A stretch of DNA of 64,000 nucleotides, taken from NCBI RefSeq assembly GCF_902635505.1, contig NC_045429.1, positions 31,887,257-31,951,256 on the forward strand, given 5' to 3'. Position numbers and translations under genes: made by a program. The stretch is from Sarcophilus harrisii. Taxonomy: Eukaryota > Chordata > Mammalia > Dasyuromorphia > Dasyuridae. Shown here one piece after another: positions 36,491 to 47,723 of the stretch (its first letter is position 1; every line of letters starts with the position of its first letter). The notes beneath the pieces are model-generated. The model searched no databases. It saw nothing but the letters and a program-made list of their open reading frames with translations, and was not told the origin of the DNA.

Positions 36491-36905
36491 GTATTAAGAA
36501 GTGCCTGAAATTTCTTGGGCATGGAACTGGTATAGTCAAAGCTACACTTTAGGAATATCAGTTTGATATTCTATATATGGAGAATAGATTAGAGAGACCA
36601 CTATCCTGAGGCTCTCCTGAGGGAGATCAGTTAGAAAGATATTATGATAATCCAGATGAAACGTTCAGTTCCTGAACTACGAGAGTAGTTGAATGGGAAA
36701 AAGGGACAGATTTGAAAAACATTGCTGAAACAGGACCAACAAAACTCAGAAACTGATAAGATGGTTAATGAGGAATGAGGAATTCAAGATGACTCCATGG
36801 TAGTAAATCTAAATGACTTCTGGAAGAATAAGGGAAAATTTATTTTCTAATTTGGATATTTTGCTTTTTAGATGTCTATGGGGCTTTCTAGTGGGAAATA
36901 TAGGA
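36491..36905 (-). mobile_element. L2-type LINE internal part, antisense
   Basis: tcagtttgatattctatata, gtgatgat-like gatcagttagaaagatatta and aattcaagatgactccatgg resemble the reverse-complemented 5' part of the L2-type LINE. Very diverged. Confidence 0.35.
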
Positions 36906-37285
36906 GGTGGGGGATGTAGGAGGGAGGGAAGATGGGAAGGAAGGAAGAAGGGAAAGGAGGGAGGGAAGAAAGGAGCTGGAGAGGGAGGAAGGGAGGGAGG
37001 AGGAGAGGGAGGAAAGAAGGAAAGAGGGGAGAAGGAAGGAAGGAAAGAAGGAAGGAAGGGGGAAGGAATGAAGGAGAGAAGGAAGGAAAGGAGAAGTCAA
37101 AGGAAGGGAGGAAGAATGGACAAAAGAAGGGAAGGAAGGAAGGAGGCAAAGAAGGAAGGAGGGAAGAAAGGAGGAAAGGGAAAGAGGAAAGAAGGGAAGG
37201 AAATAGGGAGGAAAAGAGGGAAGGAAGGAAGGAGAAAAGGAGGGAAGGGAGAAGAGAAGGAAGGAAGGGAAGGAGGAAAGGAACT
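36906..37285. repeat. Polypurine (GGAA/GGGA)n tract
   Basis: About 380 bases of nearly pure purine built from ggaa, gaag and gggag units. The open frames on both strands across it are a by-product of composition. It may form triplex structures. Confidence 0.93.
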
Positions 37286-37286
37286 T

Positions 37287-37547
37287 TTTTCTTCCAATGG
37301 CATTCCCATCCTACCTTCATAACTCTTCCTTTCTCATCGCCCTCATCCAGTCAGGCTTCCTTTTATGGATTCTTCCTCCACTTTTTTACATCAGTCACCT
37401 CCCCTCTGTCCTCTCCACTTCCCTGGCCATCCCTTTAGCTCAGAACATACCACTTCTCTTCTGAACTATTATTATAGCTTCACAATTGATCCTTGTGTTT
37501 CCACCCTCACTCTTCCACCCATTCTCCACACAGCTACCAAAATAAGT
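37287..37547 (+). mobile_element. L2-type LINE fragment, sense
   Basis: tccagtcaggcttcctttta, ccccctctg-like and acagctaccaaaataagtg are pyrimidine-rich sequence in the order of the L2-type LINE ORF2 region. The adjacent polypurine tract may have expanded at its edge. Confidence 0.42.
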
Positions 37548-37946
37548 GAATGCATAAAAGCATGGGAAAGATATATCTGACCTGATATTAAACAAAGTCA
37601 GCAAAACCAGAAAGATAGCAATACAATAATTTCAACAATGTAAATGGAAAAAACAATAAAACAATTAAAATTGAATGTTCAGAATTATAATGGACAAGAT
37701 TTTAGCCCAAAGAAGAGGTCTCAACTTCAGAGGGGTCAGAGGCAGAGGATTATGGGTGTGGAACACTGAATATAATTTAAGTTTTTTTCCCTATATGTTG
37801 GTTTTTCTGAACAAGGGTTCTTTTTCCCTCTTTTTAAAAAAACTTTGTTATAAGGGATTGCCCTCTAGGAGTGGGAAAATTTCTCACTGGGAAATGGGAA
37901 TTCTTTTTTTTTTTAAAAAGAGCAATAAAATTTTATTTAAAAAATA
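37548..37946 (+). mobile_element. Old L1 3' end
   Basis: gcaaaaccagaaagatagca, aacaatgtaaatggaaaaaa, attatgggtgtggaacactg and caataaaattttatttaaaa correspond to the same older L1 subfamily as at 6425. The end is intact with its AATAAA and A-rich tail. Confidence 0.72.
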
Positions 37947-37947
37947 A

Positions 37948-40412
37948 ATTGGGGAGGATTCTGAGGAAATGGCAGGTTAGGTCAGAAAAGTCCAAGCTCT
38001 TCAGGTTTCCCCCCAAACAAAACAAAATTTCATCTCAAGGTAAACTTAGACTGGTTAAAAACAAGTAAGATTTGGGGCAGAACAAAGATCAGGACAATGG
38101 GTGAAGACCCAAAAAGGGCCCGACGACAGAATCTAACTAGTGGGAAGTGTAAAAACCTCCAGGCTAGCTTTACAGCAAATGAGGAGTTCTGAGGTTAGCT
38201 GGGCTGGAGGTAATCTCAGCCTCAACCACAGAACTTTCACCTCCAGCTTGAGAGGGTCTGAGTTCAGGAAAATGAGGGAACCTTGCCCGATAAGGAAGCC
38301 AGGCCTTGCTGTTGAGATCTGGCCCTAAAACAGAAGGATCCAGTATACCCCCTGAGTGCAAAAGCAATGGGGCAGGGATGTTACTGGCTGTGGGCACTCA
38401 CAGGAGGGTGGAGTTCTTGGTTTGGGATTCCAGGCCAGAAGGGAGAACTGAAATGAAGCCAGAAGCACTTCCTATCTCTATATTAGAGGTAATTACACTA
38501 ATAAGCTCTCCAAAAAAAGCAGACAAAAGAGAAAGAAATAAACCACAGAATGTTACTGTGGGATAGGAAGACTATGGTTAATCTTCAGAGGAGTATCTTG
38601 AAATTTAAAAAAAGCCTCTTCTATCCCAAGGAGTAACATTAAATGGCTATCTCCCAGAAAGAATTAATTGAAGAATTCAAAAATGACTTTAAAAACCAAA
38701 TGAGAGAGACTGAGGAAAAATATAGATAGATTGGGGAGGGGGGGGAGACAAATACATAAATAAGAAAGAAAGAAAGATAAATAGATAGACACACATACAT
38801 ATATATGAACCATCCAAGAAAAATAAGACTATGAAAAGAAAATCAACCAACTCCTCTCCAAGAAGAGATCCAGAATCTTAAAGAAGAAAATGATTCTTTG
38901 AAAATTTGAATTGGGCAAGGGGAAGCTGTGAAGCTATAAGAGATCAAGAAATAACAACACCAAAATATAATGATGAAAAAATAAAAGACAATGTGAAGCA
39001 TTTTATAAGAAAAAACAACAGATCTGGAGAACAGCTCAAGAAGAGAAAACATAAGAATAATTAGATCACCTGAAAACTGAGACCAAAAAAAGAAAAAGAG
39101 CCTTGACACAAGAAATAACCAAATGAAATTGTCCTAAGGTGATGGAACAAAAGGGAAAGAAGAAATGGAAAAAATCCATTGATCCTCATTTCAAAGAGAT
39201 CCTACAAGGAAAATATATAGGAGGTAAATTATTGCTAAATTTAACCACCAAGTCAAAGAGAAAATTTTATAAAAAAAAACAAACAAAAAATTAAAATATG
39301 CTGAAGTTACAATTAGAATTGTATTGATTAATCAACAATCACAATAAAAGACCACAGGGCCTGGAAGGTGTGTGTGTGAGTGAGTGTGTATGTGTGTGTA
39401 TGTCATGATGATCAAAATAATCAGCCCTTGAATAAAATATTACATCCAGCAAAATTAAGCATAGTATTGAAAAGAAAAAATGGACATTCCGGGAACTCTT
39501 GGATAAGGGCAAACAGTTTATGGTTTATATGTAAAATGTAAACTATATGATATCAGTAACTGGATAGTCCAAAAGAAAGATTGGGGCAGAGGTGAGCATG
39601 ATCTAACTCTAAAAAACAAAACCATCTTGGAAAAAGTAAAAATAGTAATTGTGGCGTACAAATGATGTGTAGAGAAAGAACCAATCCAGAGGCATTAGAT
39701 GGGAGAGGAGGGCTGATAGTTCTGAAAACCTACTCATATCAGGAATGGGCTAAATAGGCAACAATACATACATGAAGGTATAGCACCCTCTAAAACCTGT
39801 AAAGAAAAATAGAAGAGTTAGCAGGAAATAGGAGCCATACACAAACACAATAACAATCATCAGGAGTAGAATTTATTAAAAAAAAAAAAAGGGGGGGGGT
39901 TGGGGTTACTAGTAATTAATCATTGATCTCAAAGTCAAACTAAAATTTAATCGAAATATACATTATGTATGTCAGTCATATTAATATTGTTTTAGATGCA
40001 TGTCTGTGCATGCGTATATGCATATACATATTGTATGTGTGTATATAGACATAGGTATGAGTGGGTGGGTGGATGTGCTAATGAGTGTGTATGTTTGTAT
40101 ACATAAATAAATCTGTGCCTACTTAGGAGAAGAGGGGAGAGGAAGGGGGAAAAAAAGAATAAAGTAGAGAAGAAAAGAATAACCTATGAGGAGGCAAAGA
40201 AAAGATGGACAAGCATGAATATGATGTCTTCTATATTATATATGCTTTATTGAAATGAGCATTTATTGTTAAATATTGTTACAATCCTCCATGTTCTGCT
40301 GGGCACATTGCAATGTTTTTTGGGTTTTTTCCCCCCTTTTTGTGGCTTTCTTTTTCGACTTGGTTTTCTCTTATTTCTTATTTAAGTTTTAAATAAATAA
40401 ATTTTTAAAAAT
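37948..40412 (+). mobile_element. L1 ORF1-only (HAL1-like) element, possible
   Basis: Begins directly after an L1 tail with a sequence resembling an L1 5' end (gaggaaatggcaggttaggt). A GC-richer 5' UTR (to about 38.6 kb) is followed by a broken ORF1: near 38.64 kb the frame reads MAISQKELIEEFKNDFKNQM, a coiled-coil start, and near 39.02-39.07 kb LENSSRRENIRII, the ORF1 RRM motif. The element then ends in tttaaataaataaatttt at 40391-40412. No endonuclease or reverse-transcriptase region is seen. A deleted full L1 is the alternative. Confidence 0.5.
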
Positions 40413-41154
40413 ACATTCAATTATTCCTCGTCCTCCTTTCCTCTTATTGATGTTTATGAAGTGTTGAAAAAATTATTACTGTCATCAAAATGAACTGCAA
40501 AGTAACCCTGGACATTTTCTAAAGGATCATAAACTCAATTTAAGAGGCATTGATTCTCCGTCTCCAACAGGGCAAGTCAGTGACGAATAAACTACCTCTC
40601 CAAATCTGTCCCACAAATAAACAGTTCTATTTTAGAAAAATTAGTGGGACAAATGAAAGACTGTTGGTTTGTTTAAAATAACTCCAGGGAGTCAAAGGCT
40701 GCAAGCCAGACAGTTACATGACTTCCTACACACGCCAACCCTAAGACCTGTGATTACCCAAATCGCAGTCATGGCACCAAGGGAAGGTACCATACCCCAC
40801 CCAGGAGTACAATTGGACCGCTGGCTGCCAGGAAAAGAAAGAGACTGTGGATATCTCCAGGAATTGATTTGACCAAGCTAAACGGGAAGATCAAATGCAA
40901 AGAAGTTTTTTTTTTTTTTTTTCCCATTTCTAAAATTGTGTCCAAAGTCACTTTTCCAATTTTACTCCGACCCTCCTCTTTCCCTCTTTCCAGTTTGGGG
41001 CAGGTAGAACCTGGCCCTTAGCTGATCCCCCACTTGTTAATGCTTCCCTATTTTGTTGTATTTCTTTCTCTAATAACTTATATAGCATTCAAGCATGTAC
41101 CAGGCTAATGCTAAGCACTTTACTATTATTATCTCATTAATCCTCACACCCAGG
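40413..41154. other. Intergenic segment without recognised feature
   Basis: Mixed sequence with a poly-T run at 40904-40922. No gene was found, and short SINE-like words were not extensive enough to call. Confidence 0.35.
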
Positions 41155-41418
41155 GACCAAGATTTACACAGTGCTTGTTATATGCCAGGTACTGTGCTAA
41201 GTACTTTACAATTTTCATCTCAGTTGATCTTTACAACAACCCTGGGAGGTAGATGCCATTATTATCCTCCTTTTACAGATGGGGAAACTGAGGCAGACAA
41301 ATTTAGTGACTTGCCCAGGATCATGTAATTTATAAGTGTCTGAGATTGGATATGAGCTCAAGCTTTACCTGACTCCAGATCAGGTCCTCTATCCACTGGG
41401 ACACACAGCTGCCCACAT
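41155..41418 (-). mobile_element. Full-length MIR/CORE-type SINE, antisense
   Basis: atatgccaggtactgtgcta, ccttttacagatggggaaac, agtgacttgcccaggatcat and tctatccactgggacacaca, then gctgccc, give the complete reverse order of tail, core and head. Confidence 0.82.
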
Positions 41419-41504
41419 TATCTGTCTAGATTTTGCCTTTTCCCAGTATAATTTAAGTTTCTTGAGATCCAGAACTGTTTCGTGTTGAAGCATATGTTAT
41501 GCAC

Positions 41505-41636
41505 TTAATAAATGTTCGTCTGAAATCAGTGGAAGTGTCACAAAGGGCATTTGTGGTAAAATCATGAGATTTAATAAATGTTTGTCTGAAATCAGTGAAA
41601 GTGGCACAAAGGGCATTTGTGGTAAGATCGTGGCCT
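41505..41636. repeat. 66-bp tandem duplication
   Basis: Two head-to-tail units, 41505-41570 and 41571-41636, share ttaataaatgtt-gtctgaaatcagtg, then cacaaagggcatttgtggta. They differ at only a handful of positions. Confidence 0.92.
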
Positions 41637-41845
41637 TTAGAGGCAGTTAAGTGTCTAGCTGGGGCTGGATGACCTAAGTTCAAATTCAGTCTCAGACATT
41701 AACCAGCAAGTTTTAATTTCTATCTGCCTTAGTTTTTTTCAATTATAAAATAGAAATAATAATAACATGTGCCTCACAGGGTAGTTGTGAGGGTCAGATT
41801 AGATAATATTTCTAAAGCACGTTGCAAACTTTTAAGGAAGATATA
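41637..41845 (+). mobile_element. MIR/CORE-type SINE
   Basis: gatgacctaagttcaaattc, ttagtttttttcaattataa, ctcacagggtagttgtgagg and aaagcacgttgcaaac keep the order of the full SINE. The head is diverged and the tail runs directly into the AT-rich array that follows. Confidence 0.72.
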
Positions 41846-42290
41846 TGTATATAGAACTATAAAATAATATAAATATATATATATAACATTATGTATATAT
41901 ATCTAAAGGAATATATGTATGCATATAGAAATAAAATAATATATTTATATATGAATTATATGTGAAGCATAATAGGAAATAAATAAATAATATGTATATC
42001 TTTAAGGACTGAATATATGTTTGTAGATACAAAATAATATAAATATATGTAACGTTTTGTACATATCTTTAAAGAATATATGTATATAGATATAAAATAA
42101 TATATATTATAGATACAAAATAGTATAAACATAACATTCTATATATATCTTTAGGAATATGTATGTTTATATAGATATAAAGTAATAAAAATCTATAACC
42201 TTATATCTTTAAGAAATATATGTGTAGCTAGATATAATAGGAAGGAATATGTATGCATATGTAGATAAATAGAAATATTATATACAAATC
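41830..42290. repeat. AT-rich minisatellite grown from a SINE tail
   Basis: A motif like ctttaaggaatatatgtata followed by tagatataaaataatat recurs about six times, near 41830, 41903, 42000, 42068, 42150 and 42210, at 60-97 base spacing. The first unit is part of the SINE 3' end at 41637-41845. Confidence 0.7.
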
Positions 42291-43480
42291 TTGTGAAGCA
42301 CTTTTGCAAGCAGCCGTTTCGAGCCCCCGCAACGATTGGGAAACTGAAGCAAGAGAGAGGTGACTTCCTCAGTCTCCCAGGGAGACAGGGAGAAGCTCCA
42401 CTTCCACTTCTACCTCTAGGACTCTTTGGCAGAACTTCCCGACACTTCCCAGACCCTCCCTGGGCAAGCCTTCCCTGGAAGTTCACGGTCTCCAAAGGTA
42501 TCATCCAATCCAGGTCCTGTTGGCAGGACATTCCTTCCTTTCCCAGTGCCTTCCAGCCTGGTCTTTCTCATCCCCCCAACTCTTGCCCTCGTGTTTGGGA
42601 ACTTCAAGCCCTCCCCACCTTCTCAGCCCCTCCATCTAGTCAGTTCCCCATGACCTCCCCTATAACTGAGCTCCACGTGCACAGGCTTGCGTGACCCAGA
42701 GTCGCACTTCTGTGTTTAAGAACTGAACTGCCTTTATCTCCTCAGCATCTTTTATCACGCCATCTTCCTAAGACCTGGGTCTTAGGTCCCTTCAGTTTAC
42801 AATGACCTTCCATCCCTCACTGTCTCGGTTCTCTCCCAGGCTGAGACTATCCCTCAATACTCTGCTCTTCCTTATTTATTTTCAGCTCGTTTCTCTTCCT
42901 CTCCCTCTCCCCCTCCCCCCCCCCATCTTCTAGTTGATCACACTGAGCCAAATCCCAGCTTTTGATACATCCACCTTCTGCCTCCTTTCGGGCTACTCGG
43001 GATGCTCTGGAATGGACTTGCAGGGTGGAAACCACCCATAAAACCTCCAGGTTTGAGTGGAGACATCTGGGCCATCACTGCCTCCAGATAAAACTTCCAT
43101 TCAGAATGTATTCACTATCCCTTCCCAGCCTTTTCCTCTCAGCTCAAGCTTTACCCCGTCCCCCCCCCCCCCCCCCATCCGACTTGCTGAGGACCTCAAA
43201 TCATTCCTCTGTGGGGGAAAAAAGTCCTTCGATGAAGGCTCCCCTTCTTGCTGCTTTATCCCAACCCCCCACGTCCTCCTTCACCTAGCCTGGGATGAAG
43301 GTCCTGCTCCTGCTCAGGGCCGGCCCCTCTACTTTCACTTTATCCCCATTATCATCCTCATTCCCTTCTAATCTTTAAGCTCTCGAACTATTGGCTCTTT
43401 CCCGTAGGTGCCCACGGCTCTCCCAGAAACCCCTCCTCTGACCCAACCCTCCCAGAGAGGAACGGCCTAGAATTCTCACT
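42291..43480. other. Pyrimidine-rich intergenic segment, unassigned
   Basis: C/T-rich DNA with a C-run at about 43160-43177. Word content recalls L2-type LINE ORF2, but order was not clear enough to call. Long open frames on either strand reflect the composition. Confidence 0.3.
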
Positions 43481-43894
43481 TTTTTCTAAAGCTTTGGCAG
43501 TCTGGCCCCTCAAGTCTTTCTTCAATTGGAACTGCCCTTTTCAAAGTGATCTAATGATTTAATGCAATGGCCCTTTCACAGTCCTGGGAGCCTCCATTTG
43601 CTGGATCACTTTCCAGTCATCTCCACCCTATCAGAGGCTGGGATTCCTCCCCAGGCTGCCACAGTCCTGCAGCTGAGCCTTTGACACCCTGGAAGAAGCC
43701 TGCGCCCCTTCCCCCTTCCCTCGCCCCCTACACACCTCCTGCCATTAGAATACTAACACCTGAAGGACAGGGACGCGCTAGTTTGCATGGTGGAGTTCTA
43801 CCAGCATTTAATTCAATTTATCGTCTACCCTTCCTTCTTTCCCTCCCCTTTTACTTCATCTGTCTCCCCTTCCTCCTCAACCTTCCACTGTCTC

Positions 43895-44020
43895 CGTGTG
43901 TCTCTTTCCATCGCTTCTGTCTCTGTCTCTCTGACTCTATCTCACTGTCTCGGTCTTTATCTCTCTCTGCTTCTCTCTTTGTCTCTATCTCTCTGTCTCT
44001 GTCGCTCTCCATCCTCCCCT
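43895..44020. repeat. (TCTC/CTGTCT)n polypyrimidine tract
   Basis: Simple CT-rich repeat inside the LINE region with ctctgtctct-type units. Confidence 0.85.
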
Positions 44021-44599
44021 AGACATTCTCTTCTCTCTGGGTTATCACGACTCTCTTTTCTCTTACCTGTCTAACTGTTGGAGCCCCCAATTACGGGTAT
44101 TCTCCAGGCCCTTTTCGGAGACCCCTTCACTTGTCCCTCTATTCAGTTTCCCTTGGTTATCTATCTGGCTCCCTTGGTTTAATATCATTTCTCTGCAGAT
44201 GCTTCCACGCTCTCTATACCCAGCCTGCCTCTCTCCTGGATTAGTCACATGTCACCAGTTCTCTGGAATTATGTCCTGCAAGCATCTTAAATTCAAACCA
44301 AATAAAACATTAATTATAATGAATGTTTTAATAATAATTATTAAATTAAATTATATTCTTTAGAATATAATATAGGGACATATTAGAATTATTTTTAGAA
44401 TTAGAATATTAGAAATATTATATTTCTTTTTTAAAAGTTCCAAATCATCTTCTCTACTTCAGAACTTTCCTACTATTTCCTATTATTCTCCCACTTTCCC
44501 AGACTCTGAGGTGGAAATCTAGATGTCATCCTCACCCCCTCCCCGAGCTCACCCCACAAAGTCACAACCCAGGTCCAGTCTTTTTTCAAATCTCATCGT

Positions 44600-44742
44600 T
44601 CTTTTTTTTTTTCCTTTTTGCTGAGGCAGTTGGGGTTAAGTGACTCGCCCAGGGTCACACAGCTTGTGTCTGAGGTCACACTGGAACTCAGGTCCTCCTG
44701 ACTTCGGGCTGATGCTCCATCCACTGCACCACCAGCTGCCCC
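44600..44742 (-). mobile_element. Marsupial SINE, antisense, nearly full length
   Basis: Poly-T tail at 44602-44612, then ctgaggcagttggggttaag, cgcccagggtcacacagctt, ggaactcaggtcctcctgac and cactgcaccaccagctgccc. Low divergence. Confidence 0.9.
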
Positions 44743-45617
44743 TCATCCCTCCATTTTGTATACGTCCCCTTTTTCTGCACCTGCAGCCACTCCTGCGGGG
44801 CCAGCCCTCCTCCGCCCCTCTCAGCCTTTGCAATAGCTTCTACCCGGCTGGACTCCCGGCCTCCGTTTCCCCCGCCCCTCCTCCACCCGCCCTCCGGTCA
44901 GCAGCCAGATTTTCCTAAGGAGCAATTTCTGGCCATGACGTCAGGTCCACACGCACTCGGCAAACTAATGATTCCTTCTTACGTCAGCGTGAGACAGAAC
45001 CTCCTCAGGTACAGAGAGCTCTCCGCTCCCTCCCCCTCCGTTCCTCCCCCCAGGATATTCCCAGCTGTTGACACCTTCCCCCTTCCCACACCCTTTGCTC
45101 GCCGTCCGACGGGCTTCCTTCCCTTTCAGAGGGGACGTCCATCCCCGGCAGTCTCCCGACTCCAAGCGTTTGCTATCCCCGGTCTCCGTCCCCAGAACGA
45201 CCTTCCTCCTCACCTCCTAAGTCTTCCTTCCCCCCCTCCCTTCTCCCCTTCTCTTTTTCCCCCTCCCCTCTCCCCCACTCAGTGGCTCCCTAACGCCTCC
45301 AGGACCGAATGCAAGCCCATTATTTGGCCTTCTAAGCCCTACAGAACGGATCCCTCCCTCCGGCCTCCTTCCTGCTGCCCGGGGCTCTCCGCCCGCAGGG
45401 TCCCGCCACTCCGGGAACGTGGCATCCATCCGGGCGCTCGGGCGTTTTCTCCGGCTGCCCCTGGGTCCGGACCGCGCCCCCGCTTCTTCTCTGCCTCCCG
45501 GCTTCTTCCTTAAGCCCCATCTCTGGGGAGGCGCAATTCCGCCTCGCCTAAGCTCAACTCACGGACAAATGGAGACCTCACCTCGTGCCATCAGATTTCG
45601 TCCATCGAAGCCTTCTC

Positions 45618-45745
45618 GCTGAGGCAATGGGGTTAAGTGACTCGGCCAAGGTCGCCCAGCTAGTAAAGGCCACATTTGAACTCAAGTCCTCCCAATTCTA
45701 ATTCCAGGGCCATTGCTCTGCCCACTGTACCATCTAGCTGCCCAT
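45618..45745 (-). mobile_element. Marsupial SINE, antisense
   Basis: gctgaggcaatggggttaag, cgcccagctagtaaaggcca, tttgaactcaagtcctccca and actgtaccatctagctgccc. It interrupts the L2-type LINE 3' region, which resumes at about 45.78 kb. Confidence 0.85.
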
Positions 45746-45930
45746 TCTGAAAACAAAAGACCAATAACGAGTGCCAACCGAAGTCTCATCTTTTACAGGA
45801 AGACTTGCCCAAGCCCTCTTAATTCTACTCCCTTCCTTCTATTAATTATTTCCTATTTATACTGGATATAACTGGCCTATACAGATTTGTATAACTTCTT
45901 TTTGCTTGCACCTATTGCTTATATATCCTG

Positions 45931-46150
45931 TTATATATCAGTGGTTCTCAAAGTCTGGTCCAGAGCATCCTGGGAATCTCTGAAATCCTTTCAGAGAGTC
46001 TACAAATTCATCATTAGTTTTTTTTTTAAAAATGTGATCAATATCTATAACTATAAACCACATAAATAAAAATTCTTTGGACAGCTCCTCAATCATTTTT
46101 AATAGGATAAAGATACTGAGAACAAAAGTTTGAGGACCACTGGTATATAT
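45931..46150. mobile_element. Complete hAT-type nonautonomous element with TIRs and TSD
   Basis: The element is 45939-46142 (204 bp). It begins cagtggttctcaaag and ends tttgaggaccactg, inverted repeats of each other. The flanking octamers are ttatatat (45931-45938) and gtatatat (46143-46150), one mismatch, as expected for the 8-bp target duplication of hAT transposons. No coding capacity. Confidence 0.85.
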
Positions 46151-46446
46151 TTTATATATATTTATGTAACATGTATGTTATAAATAATATATAGAATATA
46201 TTATATAAATATAAACTCCATGATATATTTGGATACTTACTGTTTATATGTATTTGGATGCACCTCTCAGTGCAACTCTCAGAGATCCTTAGCTTTAGGA
46301 GAAAATACTGATAACGCATTGATTGAGAAAGGCCATTTCCGGAAATGAATATGCATTGACCCACAGAATACCCCCAAGCCACAGTCTTCCTGGGGCACCG
46401 AGCCTGGGTTGCATTATATTGGGCCCGGTGAAGGCTGCAAAACATT

Positions 46447-46532
46447 GGCGGGGCCCTGAAGTCAGGAGGACCTGAGTTCAAATTTGATCTCAGATACTTA
46501 ATACCTTAACCCCAATTGCCTCAGGGGGAAAA
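46447..46532 (+). mobile_element. Marsupial SINE, internally deleted
   Basis: cctgaagtcaggaggacctg, agttcaaatttgatctcaga and taaccccaattgcctcaggg. The part carrying the tgtgtgaccctgggcaagtc stretch is missing. Confidence 0.8.
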
Positions 46533-46802
46533 ATTGGAGGGAATGAAAGTAGGTGATTGGGACTAGGAGATATTCATGGAGATGAACAGATTTGGAAGAA
46601 AATGGAAGCATGAAGAGGGAGTAGGAGAGAGATGAAGGAATCCAAACACACCCGATTGGAGGAAAGGACCTTGTAAACCTCAAAACCCCAAATATTGTTA
46701 GCAAACAGTCATCTCAGGTGGAAGCCACAAGTAAGTCTAACTAGTGCCCCTCTAGAACAGAGGCTCCAGACTTCTGTCATCCACCCCTTTGGCAGCCTGG
46801 CA

Positions 46803-46915
46803 TGCCCTCTAGCCCCGTCCCAGACTGGTGTGTGCTGACAAACTCTCTGTGCCAACCCCAGAATTTATGTCTGGGAACAGTTAGAAGCCCCCAGGTGCAT
46901 CTCAACTGCCACAAT
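46803..46915. repeat. 113-bp direct repeat, copy 1
   Basis: Identical base for base to 47724-47836. It starts tgccctctagccccgtccca and ends ctcaactgccacaat. The right neighbour is an antisense L1 ORF1 piece. Confidence 0.97.
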
Positions 46916-47100
46916 TTAACTCCTTTTTGAACTCTTCCATGAGTTCTTTTTGGGCTTGTGACCATTTTCCACTTATCTTTGGGGTTTTGCACATAGATGT
47001 TTTGAAATTGTTGTTTTCCACTGAGTTTTTATCTTGATCTTCCCTGTCACAATAATAACTTTCTATGGCCAGATTCTTTTTTGTTGTTTTTGCACCCCTT
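46916..47100 (-). mobile_element. L1 ORF1 start region, antisense
   Basis: Read on the minus strand this contains KWSQAQKELMEEFKKELN, the start of the coiled coil of marsupial L1 ORF1 as seen in diverged form near 38.64 kb. It stops abruptly at the edge of the 113-bp repeat. Confidence 0.5.
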
Positions 47101-47189
47101 CTTCTCTCTTTCTTTCTCTCTCCTTCCCTCCCTCCCATTCTCCTTTTTCTTTTATCTTTTAAATATGAGTTTTTCTCCATGTGTAGCTG

Positions 47190-47305
47190 GCAAGAAAAAA
47201 ATGAAGTCTGTGGATCCCCTCTCACAGTGAGATTTGTAAATGTATCGAATAAAATACAGAGGGTCCCAGAGGAAATCAATCACCATAGTAAAATATAACT
47301 ATCAA
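47190..47305. mobile_element. hAT-type element fragment
   Basis: gaagtctgtggatcccctct, gaataaaatacagagggtcc and aaaatataactatcaaaaa follow the inner order of the short hAT element at 52552. Confidence 0.4.
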
Positions 47306-47723
47306 AAAAGGGAGGGGAGCTGGAGAACATAGAGCTCAGGTTTAGAACAGATCGTTTTCTCAAGTCAAAAGATTCTCGAGTCATGAAAACAGGCTGAAAC
47401 CTGAAACACTGGGAATCGACATTTTATCACTTGAAAGGAATTAAACTGAAGGCGCGCCCCTTCTTTGGCCAGCTTCCTCTGTGGAGCCCCCCAGCAGCTA
47501 GGATCCCTCTGGTCCTAGTAAGTTAAGAAATCATTGTGAAAAAGGGAGGGGTATGGTGTCCAGGGAGGCTCTGGCCCCTCCCCAGGGACTTGAACCCCTC
47601 CTTGGCCAGCTGGAAAGCTTCATTGGCTCATGACTCTCGAGGTGACTTCCAGATCTCCCAAGATCCTTCAGACAAGAGAGGGTCTGATCCTGGACGAGAA
47701 GCCAAGCACAAGGGAGGGAAGTT

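Larger units (their letters stand above)
43481..45905 (+). mobile_element. L2-type LINE, long sense copy with two SINE inserts
   Basis: atcatttctctgcagatgct (about 44.18 kb), gaaatctagatgtcatcctc (44.5 kb), actcagtggctccctaacgc (45.28 kb), tctccgcc and tattaattatttcctattta (45.84 kb) follow the order of an L2/CR1-clade LINE ORF2 into its 3' region. SINEs at 44600-44742 and 45618-45745 interrupt it, and an AT-rich block (44285-44425) also lies inside. It is inactive, and the longest open frame (44935-45513) is not intact ORF2. Confidence 0.55.

Noticed and set aside
36813-37438. Long Gly/Lys/Arg/Glu-rich and Ser/Phe/Pro/Leu-rich open frames
   Set aside because: They lie on the two strands of a polypurine tract, so composition explains them.
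41830-42290. CRISPR-like spaced repeats
   Set aside because: The units are imperfect, the spacing is irregular, the host is a vertebrate and the array derives from a SINE tail.
44935-45513. 192-codon open frame
   Set aside because: It falls in GC-rich, pyrimidine-rich L2-type LINE sequence, has no splice or homology support, and competes with other frames.
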